DNA of 33,456 nt from positions 1 through 33,456 of IMG/VR virus record IMGVR_UViG_3300002053_000040. One strand, given 5' to 3'. The DNA is from a virus. The translations under genes and the position numbers were made by a program. Below, one piece after another: positions 33,083-33,456 of the stretch. The notes under the pieces are model-generated. The model had not been told where the DNA came from, searched no databases, and saw only the letters and a list, made by a program, of their open reading frames with translations. Within the stretch, counting starts at the first letter, position 1; each line of letters opens with the position of its first letter.

Positions 33083-33456
33083 ATGGCAACACCGATTGCA
33101 AGTATAGCGAGTGAAAACCTGAAAGGTGCATCGCCTATACGGTCGATTGTCGGTGCGATCCCGTTAGGCATTGGCGATTTTCTAGTTAATCTTTTGCTTG
33201 GAGATATCACGAAGCCTTTCACAAAGGGCTTCGTCTTCGAGGTTATCGATGTGCGGCAACCGCGAAAAGCGTTGATAACAAAGTCGCTGGTCATTAACCC
33301 GGAACGGTATACGCTGAGTGAACCGTTCAGTGTGAATCTTACCCCGGCGGAAGATGACTCTGTTGTCTCGGAAGAAAACGGAATTATCATTCGCGAGATT
33401 ACGCTTGAAGGCACAACGGGGTTGAAGAAACGAAAAGAAGAGGCGTTAGGGCGCGG
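33083..33456 (+). CDS. Baseplate/tail protein, N-terminal part (cut by right edge)
   Basis: Open from ATG 33083 to the edge (124 codons). The start is five bases after the spike stop; the ribosome site is poor (A-rich only). It has a hydrophobic patch (VGAIPLGIGDFLVNLLLG), then LVINPERYTLSEPFSVNLTP, and GIIIREITLEGTTGLKKR. This order (a strand with NPE.Y followed by a ..EIT..GT.G segment) is typical of a baseplate-linked tail protein in contractile phages. The remainder lies outside the window. Confidence 0.65.
   Translation, partial: MATPIASIASENLKGASPIRSIVGAIPLGIGDFLVNLLLGDITKPFTKGFVFEVIDVRQPRKALITKSLVINPERYTLSEPFSVNLTPAEDDSVVSEENGIIIREITLEGTTGLKKRKEEALGR

Noticed and set aside
1-33456. 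tRNA genes, CRISPR array, insertion sequence, integrase or attachment site
   Set aside because: Gaps between genes are at most about 110 bases and none shows cloverleaf, repeat-spacer or terminal-repeat structure.

Overview
The window is a late-gene (structural) block of a tailed bacteriophage with a contractile tail (myovirus morphology). Every supported gene lies on the + strand, most start and stop codons touch or overlap, and TAA, TAG and TGA are all used as stops, so the genetic code looks standard. The contractile tail is inferred from a recognisable tail sheath followed by a tail tube, an assembly-chaperone pair with a frameshift site, a tape measure, a hub and an OB-fold spike protein. 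Portal and terminase genes are not visible and probably lie upstream. I cannot name the host. Good AGGAG-type ribosome sites only say that it is bacterial.

Region 1 (1-12600) is the unusual part. Two giant multidomain proteins of the polyvalent type (about 1600 and 2196 aa) enclose and are followed by small proteins, three of which have CxxC zinc-ribbon patterns. The first giant, cut by the left edge, combines an ADP-ribosyltransferase-like domain, an HEMTH zinc metallopeptidase-like domain, a hydrophobic segment, and a stretch that reads like sigma-70 regions 2, 3 and 4. The second has an HEFAHH metallopeptidase-like domain and an SNF2-type helicase. Proteins of this class are thought to be packaged and injected with the DNA to act on the host early in infection. 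A virion-carried sigma-like domain would be a notable addition.

Region 2 (12597-16022) is the capsid module: a candidate promoter, two tandem hairpins (the second terminator-like), prohead protease, scaffold, major capsid protein with a fibronectin/Ig-like insertion, and a strong terminator.

Region 3 (16047-20984) holds head accessory proteins and fibre-like proteins, one 58-codon gene overlapping both neighbours, and a membrane-anchored coiled-coil protein. Region 4 (20981-24784) is the neck and tail-completion module. Region 5 (24791-33456) is the tail: sheath, tube, chaperones with an A7 slippery site (+1 or -2), tape measure, hub, spike, and the start of another baseplate gene cut by the right edge.

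Across the window the pentamer GATAA/TTATC is clearly over-used in both orientations and all reading frames. I know of no feature that explains it. No tRNA, CRISPR array, insertion sequence or integrase was seen, and no intergenic gap exceeds about 110 bases.
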